In this document: positions 27,661-34,598 of the stretch, piece by piece
Position numbering within the stretch: position 1 is the first letter of the stretch
How the letters are laid out: every line of letters starts with the position of its first letter
NCBI RefSeq assembly: GCF_000332055.1
Contig: NZ_ALVZ01000212.1
Coordinates: 1 to 59,413 of the forward strand
From: Xenococcus sp. PCC 7305
GTDB lineage: Bacteria; Cyanobacteriota; Cyanobacteriia; Cyanobacteriales; Xenococcaceae
Direction of reading: 5' to 3'
DNA: 59,413 bases
Notes under the pieces: model-generated
Told to the model about the DNA's origin: nothing
What the model saw: only the letters and a program-made list of their open reading frames with translations
Databases searched by the model: none
Position numbers and translations under genes: made by a program

Positions 27661-27795
27661 TTTTGGTTTTTTTGGTGAACACTAGCAAATTACCCGTGAT
27701 GCTGCTATAGTTGCCTCTAACGCACTCGAAGGGATTATAATTTGGGGATTGAAAAGTCTTTGTCCTTAACTTCTATTCTTTAAAAAATAAGACCT

Positions 27796-27812
27796 TCGGA
27801 GCAAAGCTCCGA
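27796..27812. repeat. Perfect palindromic hairpin upstream of pipX
   Basis: TCGGAGC and GCTCCGA form a 7-bp perfect stem around AAA. No long U-tract follows. Similar short palindromes are dispersed in cyanobacterial genomes. Confidence 0.6.
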
Positions 27813-27850
27813 TATTTACCCCCACTACAATTAAATCAATCAATTTCTCA

Positions 27851-28129
27851 GTGGATAAGCAGAGCAACGAAACCTATCTAAATCACCCTAACTTTGGGCT
27901 TCTTTATCGAATTTGTCTGATTCAAAATAATCAGGAGTTATTTACAACTCTTTATGCTCAACGTTTATTTTTCTTGGTAACTATTAACACCGACGGGTTC
28001 AAGTTTGATCCGATCACCCGATCTGATGCACGCTTAATGGTAGAGGTTCGTCTCAGAAAATTGCGTTCTCAAAATAGTGTCGATCAATATCAGGAACTAC
28101 AAAAAGCATATAAAAGAACTTTTCAATAG
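27851..28129 (+). CDS. pipX: PII-interacting protein X, NtcA coactivator
   Basis: PipX switches between binding PII (GlnB) and the nitrogen regulator NtcA according to 2-oxoglutarate and ADP/ATP levels. The 92-residue protein contains the highly conserved YLNHPNFGLLYRIC and TLYAQRLFFLVT blocks of the Tudor-like domain, then a two-helix C-terminus. Translation appears to start at a GTG, the only start that gives the family length, and no strong Shine-Dalgarno precedes it. Confidence 0.95.
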   Translation: MDKQSNETYLNHPNFGLLYRICLIQNNQELFTTLYAQRLFFLVTINTDGFKFDPITRSDARLMVEVRLRKLRSQNSVDQYQELQKAYKRTFQ

Positions 28130-28211
28130 ACGTAAAGAACCATTAAATTAATAAGAACTCGCGTAAGAATCAAGAGGTCAATTTGAACATAAAAGGAAGT
28201 TAATAGTTTGT

Positions 28212-28685
28212 TTATATTTCTTTTTTTAAAACTAAAGGCATCATTTCTTCCATAGAAGCAGAAGACATACTTGACTCTATTTTTGATTGAATAAAACTGG
28301 CCAGAAGCTGATTAACTGAACGGATTTCTGGTGAGGTGTCATATTTATAAACAATTTCATAAATGCGCTGTTTGATGAGTTTATTCGTCTTGCGCAGAGG
28401 AACTTGTTTTTGTTTTTTTCTGATTACAAGATCGGGTTTGCAGCTTCGATCTTTGAGATCTGGAAGGCCATATTCCCGCCAATAGCCTTTATAGATATGA
28501 CTTTTGTCATTTTGATAAAGTTTAAAGCTTGGTAAACTAGGAATATATAAAGAATAGAAACCTGCTTCTTTAGCCACTTGGAAAGTCCCATAGTTCTTTT
28601 CTCGTTTATCTAGTAATTTACTAATAGTTAATGACAAGGAAGGGAATTTTTGCGCTAAATCGGCTGAACTATCTTGGGTTACCAT
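28212..28685 (-). CDS. Protein of unknown function
   Basis: I do not recognise this 157-residue basic protein. It has no signal peptide or membrane span. The middle is rich in Lys and Arg (VIRKKQKQVPLRKTNKLIKQR). The C-terminus is a helical Ser/Met/Glu-rich segment (IESSMSSASMEEMM). A normal ATG start and codon use like its neighbours support a real gene. It is divergent from gpsA. Confidence 0.65.
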   Translation of the reverse strand: MVTQDSSADLAQKFPSLSLTISKLLDKREKNYGTFQVAKEAGFYSLYIPSLPSFKLYQNDKSHIYKGYWREYGLPDLKDRSCKPDLVIRKKQKQVPLRKTNKLIKQRIYEIVYKYDTSPEIRSVNQLLASFIQSKIESSMSSASMEEMMPLVLKKEI

Positions 28686-28773
28686 GAACTATCTTCTTCG
28701 TTATTAACCAACCGCATTATTATATACATAACCCCGATGATTATCTAAAGTTTCTTATCGTTTCAATCTAAAA

Positions 28774-29721
28774 ATGAATCTTAATCTTCAAACAGAACAA
28801 CCAGCAAGCTTAACTATTATTGGTGCTGGTGCCTGGGGTAGTGCCTTGGTTAATCTTGCTCAAAAAGCAGGAAGCCGAGCACAATTATGGTCTCGTCGTA
28901 GTTTTCAATCGTTAAAATCAGTCACCCAAGATGCGGAAGTGATTCTCTGTGCAACTTCAATGAAAGGGGTTAACAGCACGATCGCCCAACTTCAAAAAAT
29001 CTCAATTCCTGAAACTACAATCTTAGTCAGTGCAACCAAAGGTCTCGATGCGATAACTATGCAAACACCGTCTCGGTTATGGCAAACCGCCTTTCCGCAA
29101 AACCCCGTGGCGGTTCTTTCGGGCCCCAATTTATCCCCAGAAATTGTGCAGGGTTTACCTGCTACCACTGCGATCGCAAGTACCGTTCAGGCTGCTGCGG
29201 AAAAAGTACAAAAGATGTTCTCCTCAGATTTGTTCCGGGTCTATGTCAACGATGATCCCATAGGGACTGAGTTAGGCGGTACGTTGAAAAATGTTATCGC
29301 GATCGCGGTTGGAGTCTCTGATGGCCTGCAATTAGGCACCAACGCCAAATCTGCCCTGATCACCCGTTCGCTCAAGGAAATTATCGCTGTAGGCACTCAT
29401 TTGGGAGGCAAAAGGGAAACTTTTTGGGGTCTTGCAGGTTTAGGCGATTTGCTTGCGACTTGTAGTAGTAGTCTCAGTCGTAATTATCGTGTCGGCTACG
29501 AACTAGCTCAAGGTAAAAGTTTGGCTACGGTTTTAGATGAGTTGCAAGGCACGGCCGAAGGCGTAAACACAGCTCATGTTTTATTGAAACTTGCCAAGAC
29601 GCAAAATATTCAAGTCCCGATTTGTCAGCAAGTTTGTCTGTTGCTGAATGATGAGACAACTCCCAAAGAAGCATTAGATGCCTTGATGAATCGTGAGCTG
29701 AAATCAGAATTTATTAAGTAA
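28774..29721 (+). CDS. gpsA: NAD(P)-dependent glycerol-3-phosphate dehydrogenase
   Basis: The enzyme reduces dihydroxyacetone phosphate to sn-glycerol 3-phosphate for membrane lipid synthesis. The 315-residue protein has the dinucleotide motif GAGAWGSAL near residue 17, a SGPNLSPEI segment, GTLKNVIAIAVG with the catalytic Lys, and GLAGLGDLLATC. It is somewhat shorter than the enteric enzyme because the region after the first Rossmann strand is compact. It converges with yceD. Confidence 0.94.
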   Translation: MNLNLQTEQPASLTIIGAGAWGSALVNLAQKAGSRAQLWSRRSFQSLKSVTQDAEVILCATSMKGVNSTIAQLQKISIPETTILVSATKGLDAITMQTPSRLWQTAFPQNPVAVLSGPNLSPEIVQGLPATTAIASTVQAAAEKVQKMFSSDLFRVYVNDDPIGTELGGTLKNVIAIAVGVSDGLQLGTNAKSALITRSLKEIIAVGTHLGGKRETFWGLAGLGDLLATCSSSLSRNYRVGYELAQGKSLATVLDELQGTAEGVNTAHVLLKLAKTQNIQVPICQQVCLLLNDETTPKEALDALMNRELKSEFIK

Positions 29722-29754
29722 AAAAGTATTCAATTGTGCAAATACTAAAGTTGG

Positions 29755-30270
29755 CTAATTATTATGATTTTTCAATTGTTCTTTTAAAGATGCCAACGAA
29801 GCCCAACGATTATCAACTTGGGTTGTTTCCTCGCCAGCAGCAACTTGAGTTGCACCAACACAAGATTCCCCACAAACTTGACGGATCGGCATAGCTAAAG
29901 ACAATTGTTCATAAATCCAGGTCTGGGGTTCAAAATATCCAGTGGGAGATAAGTTTTCGGACAACTCTTCCAAGAGAACTTCCCTTTCTAAGGGCAAATT
30001 TTCCAAGTCTGGATTGCCAGCTTCGAGCCAAATCAATTCTGAGGTTGCAATTTTTAAGCGATGATTGTAATTTTGCACACAGCGATCGCAGATTAAGGTA
30101 ACAATAGTTTCTGCCTCTACTGACACATCCAGAAAATTGCCTCCATGTCGCACAATTAATGTTCCTTTCACCGGAGTCAAAGTATCCAAGCCAGAAATAG
30201 AGTTATTAATGGAAATCTCAGTGGTCTGGTCTGGGGCTTTAAGTAACTTAGGGATATAAATCGCTTCCAT
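29755..30270 (-). CDS. yceD: YceD/DUF177 family protein
   Basis: The 171-residue protein matches the YceD family, which is linked to 23S rRNA or large-subunit maturation and often precedes rpmF. A CDRC motif near residue 70 and a second pair near the end (CGESC) could bind a metal. Here it follows the rpmH-rnpA-PH-yidC-jag cluster on the same strand instead. A strong hairpin terminator lies between jag and this gene, so it probably has its own promoter or depends on read-through. Confidence 0.85.
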   Translation of the reverse strand: MEAIYIPKLLKAPDQTTEISINNSISGLDTLTPVKGTLIVRHGGNFLDVSVEAETIVTLICDRCVQNYNHRLKIATSELIWLEAGNPDLENLPLEREVLLEELSENLSPTGYFEPQTWIYEQLSLAMPIRQVCGESCVGATQVAAGEETTQVDNRWASLASLKEQLKNHNN

Positions 30271-30274
30271 GACT

Positions 30275-30303
30275 AAAAAACGAGGGTGAAAGTGACCCTC
30301 GTA
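30275..30303 (-). terminator. Intrinsic terminator after jag
   Basis: On the minus strand ACGAGGGT and ACCCTCGT form a perfect 8-bp stem around CACTTTC, followed by TTTTT. It lies eight bases beyond the jag stop and overlaps the yceD leader. Confidence 0.92.
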
Positions 30304-30311
30304 ATAAAAAA

Positions 30312-30800
30312 CTATCGTAATTTGACAATTAATTTTCGATGGGGTTCTTGGCCTCGACTTTCTGTGGCCAAATCTTCGGAATTTTGCAAAAAGGAGTGAA
30401 TTTGTCTTCTCTCTGCGGAGGACAAATCGCTAATCTCAACTTCCTGACCAGTTTCTCTTACTTGGGTTGTGGCTTGATCTAATAATGCAGTCAACTCCTG
30501 ATACCGTTTAACACGATAACCATCCAACTCAATAGTATAAGAACCTTGAGCATTTTGTTCTCGATTGATGTTCAACAGAGTATTCGCTAGATACTGAAGA
30601 GCATCGATATTGTGACCCTTTTCGCCAATTAACAATTGAGATTGTTCGGGGGATAAATTTGCCGCTTCGATGTTTAGCCAACAAGAATCGAGATCTTCGG
30701 GAATGGTCTCAAAACCCTCTGAGATCGCAGTTGCTGGCATCCCCATTAAGGCCAATACTTTCTCCAGCCAAGATTTACCTCTTTCTACTTGATTTTCCAT
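30312..30800 (-). CDS. jag: RNA-binding protein KhpB/Jag (KH-R3H)
   Basis: The 162-residue protein has a KH-II domain (LLIGEKGHNIDALQYLANTL) and a C-terminal R3H domain (LSSAERRQIHSFLQNSEDLATESRG, shown here only in part as ERRQIHSFL). KhpB proteins bind RNA and influence cell division and translation. The N-terminal Jag domain found in firmicutes is missing, which is normal in cyanobacteria. It is seven bases downstream of yidC, in the standard operon order, and is the last gene before a strong terminator. Confidence 0.9.
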   Translation of the reverse strand: MENQVERGKSWLEKVLALMGMPATAISEGFETIPEDLDSCWLNIEAANLSPEQSQLLIGEKGHNIDALQYLANTLLNINREQNAQGSYTIELDGYRVKRYQELTALLDQATTQVRETGQEVEISDLSSAERRQIHSFLQNSEDLATESRGQEPHRKLIVKLR

Positions 30801-30807
30801 AATTTAT

Positions 30808-31968
30808 TTAACCAGAAGTTTTTTGCTGCTTCTTCTTAGAGCGCTTGCGCTCAAAGGGTATTTCCTCTCGGCCTTTTTGTTCCTTTTCCTGTTCGTCTAA
30901 GATTTTTTGCAAATTATCTGGCAAGGGTTCACGAGTTAAAAACCAGGTTTGACCCATTTGGAAGATATTCGCCACCACAATATACATTAATACCCCAGCA
31001 GGTAGAGGGAAAAAGAGGAACATCCCACTAAATAACAAAGGAGTGATCTTGGTCATCGCTTGCTGCTGTTGTTCGTTTTCTGAGGCAACTGAGCCCTGGC
31101 CAGCAGTTGTGAGTTGCTGGTTGAAATAAATGCTAATCCCAAAGAACAAAACCATACCCAAAATATCGAAGTTGATGTTGCCATCCTCATCCATAACTCC
31201 GACTTGACCTAAAGCTTTGATGAATAAAAATCCTGTGTTAGCTGCAATTCCTGGTAATTTTACTTCGATGGTGGCATCCCCAGGAGCTAAAGGTATGATT
31301 CTGCCATCAGAGGTGATTTCAACTCTTTCAGAACCTTTCGTAATATTCCATTGGGGCGTAATGTCACTAACTGAGTACTCATTCAGTAAACTAGATAAAC
31401 TCTTGCCTTCTAAAGTCTGAAATTCTATTCTAGTTGGTTCTCCCACTGCCAATGTACTACCCCCAGGCAATAAGGCTGCAAGTTTATAATGAACACCATC
31501 GTTAATATAGATATTTTGTGCTTTCGTTACGAAAGGTTGGGGAATAATTCTCTCGACCTGTGCTTTGGGGAGAATTTGGACATCAACAGTGTAGGGAGTG
31601 TCGGTGAACGGCGAACCACGCAAAGTAGCAAATAAAGCAAACAGAATGGGCATTTGGAGTAGTAAGGGCAAACAACCGGCCAAGGGGTTGCCAAACTCTT
31701 TCATTAATTTTCCCATTTCTTCCTGCTGTTTTGCAGGATCATTTTGATAACGTTGCTTGATCTCCTCTTGTCTTGATTTCATCAAGGGCTGAACGATTTT
31801 CATTTTTCGCATGTTGCGAATTTGTCCTGCACTAAGAGGATATACAGCAAAGCGAATTACCAAGGTGAGGGCAATGATCGCTAGACCATAACTAGGCACA
31901 ATCCCGTAAAAGAAGTCCAGGATTGGCAACATAATGTTGTTAGAAATAAAGCCGATACCAAAATCCAT
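30808..31968 (-). CDS. yidC: Membrane protein insertase YidC/Alb3
   Basis: YidC inserts and folds membrane proteins in the plasma and thylakoid membranes. The 386-residue protein has the core spans with the conserved Arg ([19 protein letters not shown]), a cytoplasmic helical hairpin and [18 protein letters not shown]. Between the second and third core spans, at about residues 180-250, lies an Ig-like beta domain ([17 protein letters not shown] and [11 protein letters not shown]). The C-terminus is rich in Lys/Arg/Gln, suited to ribosome contact. It is part of the rpmH-rnpA operon. Confidence 0.95.
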   Translation of the reverse strand: MDFGIGFISNNIMLPILDFFYGIVPSYGLAIIALTLVIRFAVYPLSAGQIRNMRKMKIVQPLMKSRQEEIKQRYQNDPAKQQEEMGKLMKEFGNPLAGCLPLLLQMPILFALFATLRGSPFTDTPYTVDVQILPKAQVERIIPQPFVTKAQNIYINDGVHYKLAALLPGGSTLAVGEPTRIEFQTLEGKSLSSLLNEYSVSDITPQWNITKGSERVEITSDGRIIPLAPGDATIEVKLPGIAANTGFLFIKALGQVGVMDEDGNINFDILGMVLFFGISIYFNQQLTTAGQGSVASENEQQQQAMTKITPLLFSGMFLFFPLPAGVLMYIVVANIFQMGQTWFLTREPLPDNLQKILDEQEKEQKGREEIPFERKRSKKKQQKTSG

Positions 31969-32087
31969 TATTTAATCCGTCCACCCTTTGCGCGGTAATT
32001 TTCCACAGTCTAGTTTATCCCATCACCGATGAATCGAGATGGGTTTATTTGTTATACCAATTTAACTATACATCCAAAAATGTGAGT

Positions 32088-32480
32088 CTATTTCGCGATC
32101 GCCTCTGCTGATTGACCTGTTTTAATAGCTGCTCTTTCAGAAATATACTCATAAATCTCACGAAATTGAGGTAAAGCCCTTAATTCCAAACGACTTTTGT
32201 CTTTTAGTGTTATTACCAAATCTCCCCATAGGCCAACTCCTCTAGGAACCTTGACAACTTTAACAACCTGATTATAGATGATATCAGTTTGATCTCTGCC
32301 CATCCAACCACCAATGACAGAAACACGGCGGCTAGTAATGCGGTAGCGCAGCCATAGAGCTCGGACAATGGCTCCTACAGTTAGGGGAATACAAATTACC
32401 GTAAATGCCAGCAAGATATTGAATATCAGATCGCCCACATGGGGGCCACCCTCATAAAACACGTCTTCTTTAATACCCAT
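32088..32480 (-). CDS. PH-domain (bPH2) membrane protein
   Basis: This 130-residue protein has a hydrophobic segment at about residues 18-44 and a bacterial pleckstrin-homology-like domain (YRITSRRVSVIGGWMGRDQTD). It overlaps the 3' end of rnpA by 11 bp, indicating translational coupling. Cyanobacteria conserve this small protein between rnpA and yidC. Its role is unknown, and a link to membrane insertion is inferred only from the position. Confidence 0.85.
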   Translation of the reverse strand: MGIKEDVFYEGGPHVGDLIFNILLAFTVICIPLTVGAIVRALWLRYRITSRRVSVIGGWMGRDQTDIIYNQVVKVVKVPRGVGLWGDLVITLKDKSRLELRALPQFREIYEYISERAAIKTGQSAEAIAK

Positions 32481-32844
32481 TGATTATTTTCGTTTTTTTT
32501 AATAACTCTTCCAATTCTCGCAAAATATGGTCATATTTGCATTCAACTGCTGTCGGTTTGACCACAACCACAATTTTCCAACTATCCAAGATGCGAGGTC
32601 GTAATTCTAAGAAAGCCCCATTAATTTGGCGTTTAATGCGATTTCTAACTACAGCTTTTTTACTAACTTTTTTTCCTATGGAAACCCCAATACGGCTGGG
32701 ACTTACTGGAGCTTCTTGCTCGCCGCTAAACTTTGCAGACAAGGCCCTTAAAATTAAATGCTTGCTATGACGAGATATTCCTTGCTTGTAAACAACACGA
32801 AAATCCCGCCAACTTTTCAGGCGATGAATTTGAGGCAATCCCAC
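32470..32844 (-). CDS. rnpA: Ribonuclease P protein component
   Basis: The protein supports the RNase P ribozyme in cutting tRNA 5' leaders. The 124-residue protein has the family core: a LKSWRDFRVVYKQG opening, the RNR-type RRNRIKRQ motif seen here as VVRNRIKRQI, and basic charge throughout. It lies 21 bp downstream of rpmH, the universal rpmH-rnpA pair. Confidence 0.94.
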   Translation of the reverse strand: MGLPQIHRLKSWRDFRVVYKQGISRHSKHLILRALSAKFSGEQEAPVSPSRIGVSIGKKVSKKAVVRNRIKRQINGAFLELRPRILDSWKIVVVVKPTAVECKYDHILRELEELLKKTKIINGY

Positions 32845-32865
32845 ATTAATCCAGATACCTCTAAT

Positions 32866-33003
32866 TTAAACAGACAAACGATGACGACCTTTTTTCCGAC
32901 GAGCTTGAATTACTTTTCTGCCGTTTTTGGTTCGCATCCGAGCCCGAAATCCCGATTTTCTTTTTTGTTTGCGGCTAGTTCCGCCTAAAGTACGCTTAGT
33001 CAC
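32866..33003 (-). CDS. rpmH: 50S ribosomal protein L34
   Basis: The 45-residue highly basic protein begins [19 protein letters not shown] and ends KKGRHRLSV, a clear L34. It starts at a GTG (33003) and was found by translating the region before rnpA. It heads the rpmH-rnpA-PH-yidC-jag operon. Confidence 0.95.
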   Translation of the reverse strand: MTKRTLGGTSRKQKRKSGFRARMRTKNGRKVIQARRKKGRHRLSV

Positions 33004-33075
33004 TTATTTACTCCTCCCTAGATAAATATATTTTTTAGATATAAAAAGTCACAATCCCTAATTATACAATAAGTG

Positions 33076-33621
33076 CTAGGGATCTATGCTGAGAATCCAG
33101 GTTCCTAGATGTTGCCTAATGGGGAGATCATCGGCTGGTAAGACTTGACAGTGGAAATAATAGGTTCCAATTTCAGGATTCTTGACATTCGAAAAAACAA
33201 TTTCGACTTTTTTACTTTCTTTGAGAGGCTCTTCAAGATCGATTTCAATGATATAACTCTCTTTGTCCCAAATTACTTCTCGTAAAGCTAAAGATTCTTG
33301 CTTTTTACCCTTTTTAATGCGGACTTCTATTTTATCGACGTCAAATTTGCCGTCATAATAATCGGGATAGGCGATAAAAAATTTCGAGGCACCACCGATG
33401 AGCTTTTTCCCTGGCACTCTCAAGCGATAGCGATCGCGAGCATTGGCCTTCCCACCAAAATCAAGGTAGTAATCTAAAATATTTTCTCGACCGACACCAC
33501 TGAAAATAGTTAAACCAGAATTTCCTTGAGCAAAGGATATCGTCGCAACCCCACCTAGCAGGCAACTAGAGAGAGCGAGACTAGAGAAAAGACGCTTGAA
33601 ATTAAGTTTGTTCTTTAGCAT
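33076..33621 (-). CDS. DUF2808 secreted protein
   Basis: The 181-residue protein has a signal peptide ending near FAQG (residues 30-33) and the cyanobacterial DUF2808 fold. The visible blocks are YRLRVPGKKL, FFIAYPDYYDGKFDVDKIEVR and VFSNVKNPEIGTYYFHC. It is predicted to be periplasmic. Function is unknown, and the fold resembles a small beta-sandwich. It stands alone between rpmH and the fasciclin gene. Confidence 0.83.
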   Translation of the reverse strand: MLKNKLNFKRLFSSLALSSCLLGGVATISFAQGNSGLTIFSGVGRENILDYYLDFGGKANARDRYRLRVPGKKLIGGASKFFIAYPDYYDGKFDVDKIEVRIKKGKKQESLALREVIWDKESYIIEIDLEEPLKESKKVEIVFSNVKNPEIGTYYFHCQVLPADDLPIRQHLGTWILSIDP

Positions 33622-33782
33622 AAAATTTGGGTTGAACAGAAAATTATCATCACTTTTTTAATTAAACTTTACCATTTTTCGACTTTAGCAAAGTTTCCTT
33701 AACTTTAGTGACGCTTGCCTAGTAAAAAAGTGCCAAGTTGCAAACTGAATCGCTCAATCATAATTGGCTATTTGCTCAAAGA

Positions 33783-34355
33783 TTAAAATCCAGGGGGAAT
33801 TAATACTTCATTGATTGGAATAATCACACCGTTGTCAGCCCGAATGGGATCGCCAGCGATCGATTGGTTGATTTTAACTCCTACTTTATTGCCGGCTAGG
33901 GGAATGCCAGTAATTTGAACAGAACTTTTGTCAAGTAGAGTAGCCACTGCCTGTCGTTTAATATCTTGTTCGTCAATAATCCCCGCAACCAGATGATATT
34001 GCAATAGTTTAGTAAGATTCTCCGGTTGAGACAATTTACTTTTGATGCTTGGGTCTAGAGCTGCAAAGGCTTCATTAGTGGGGACTAAGATTGTTATAGA
34101 ATCCTGAGTCATGCTTTCTAACAGGCCCGAAGCTTCGAGTTGAGCATAAAAGCTTTCGTATTGGGGCGAAGTTTCCAGCACTTGCTCAACACTGGGCTCA
34201 TCTTCACTTTGGTAAAACGCCGCAGCTGGACTAAAAAAACTAGCAGAGGGAAAGAAAAAAGAAGATTGTGCTAGAGAAGCGGTAGAAAAGGCGATTGCAC
34301 TGCTTGCCAGACCTAGTCCTAACAACAATTTTTTAAACTTTTGTCGAGGTTTCAT
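33783..34355 (-). CDS. Secreted fasciclin-domain protein
   Basis: The 190-residue protein has a signal peptide ending near SLAQS (residue 30), a Phe/Ser/Ala-rich linker and one fasciclin (FAS1) domain. The domain shows the H1 block TILVPTNEAFAAL, the YH pair in LLQYHLVAG and the H2 block GVIIPINEVLIPP. Fasciclin proteins mediate adhesion or bind hydrophobic ligands at the cell surface. The call is strong at family level. Confidence 0.9.
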   Translation of the reverse strand: MKPRQKFKKLLLGLGLASSAIAFSTASLAQSSFFFPSASFFSPAAAFYQSEDEPSVEQVLETSPQYESFYAQLEASGLLESMTQDSITILVPTNEAFAALDPSIKSKLSQPENLTKLLQYHLVAGIIDEQDIKRQAVATLLDKSSVQITGIPLAGNKVGVKINQSIAGDPIRADNGVIIPINEVLIPPGF

Positions 34356-34489
34356 AATTTTTAGCTTCCTAATAATAAATTTGAAAACAGCAGATCAATA
34401 TACATTTATTATATCTCTAGGTTATAGTGGGGAATCTTATGTAGGAAACTCAGGTTATTATCAGAAAATACTGCTAGGATCGGAACCTA

Positions 34490-34540
34490 TAAGATATCCA
34501 GCTCGCAAGGGTTAGACTATATATAGGAGTCCATATCTTA
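34490..34540. promoter_or_regulatory. Inverted repeat upstream of the pseudokinase gene
   Basis: TAAGATAT (34490-34497) and ATATCTTA (34533-34540) are perfect 8-bp inverted repeats, 35 bp apart, with TATATATAGG in between that could be a -10 element. It lies 60 bp before the pseudokinase-TPR start. Confidence 0.3.
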
Positions 34541-34598
34541 GCCCGAAGAATAATAAACCTTAAGATCGGTAAATTAACTGTCTTTAGAGAAGAGTAGA

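Larger units (their letters stand above)
27548..27850. other. Divergent intergenic region between nrdA and pipX
   Basis: The region holds the nrdA upstream inverted repeat (27611-27660) and a perfect 7-bp hairpin near pipX (27796-27812). No coding frame is seen. Confidence 0.5.
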
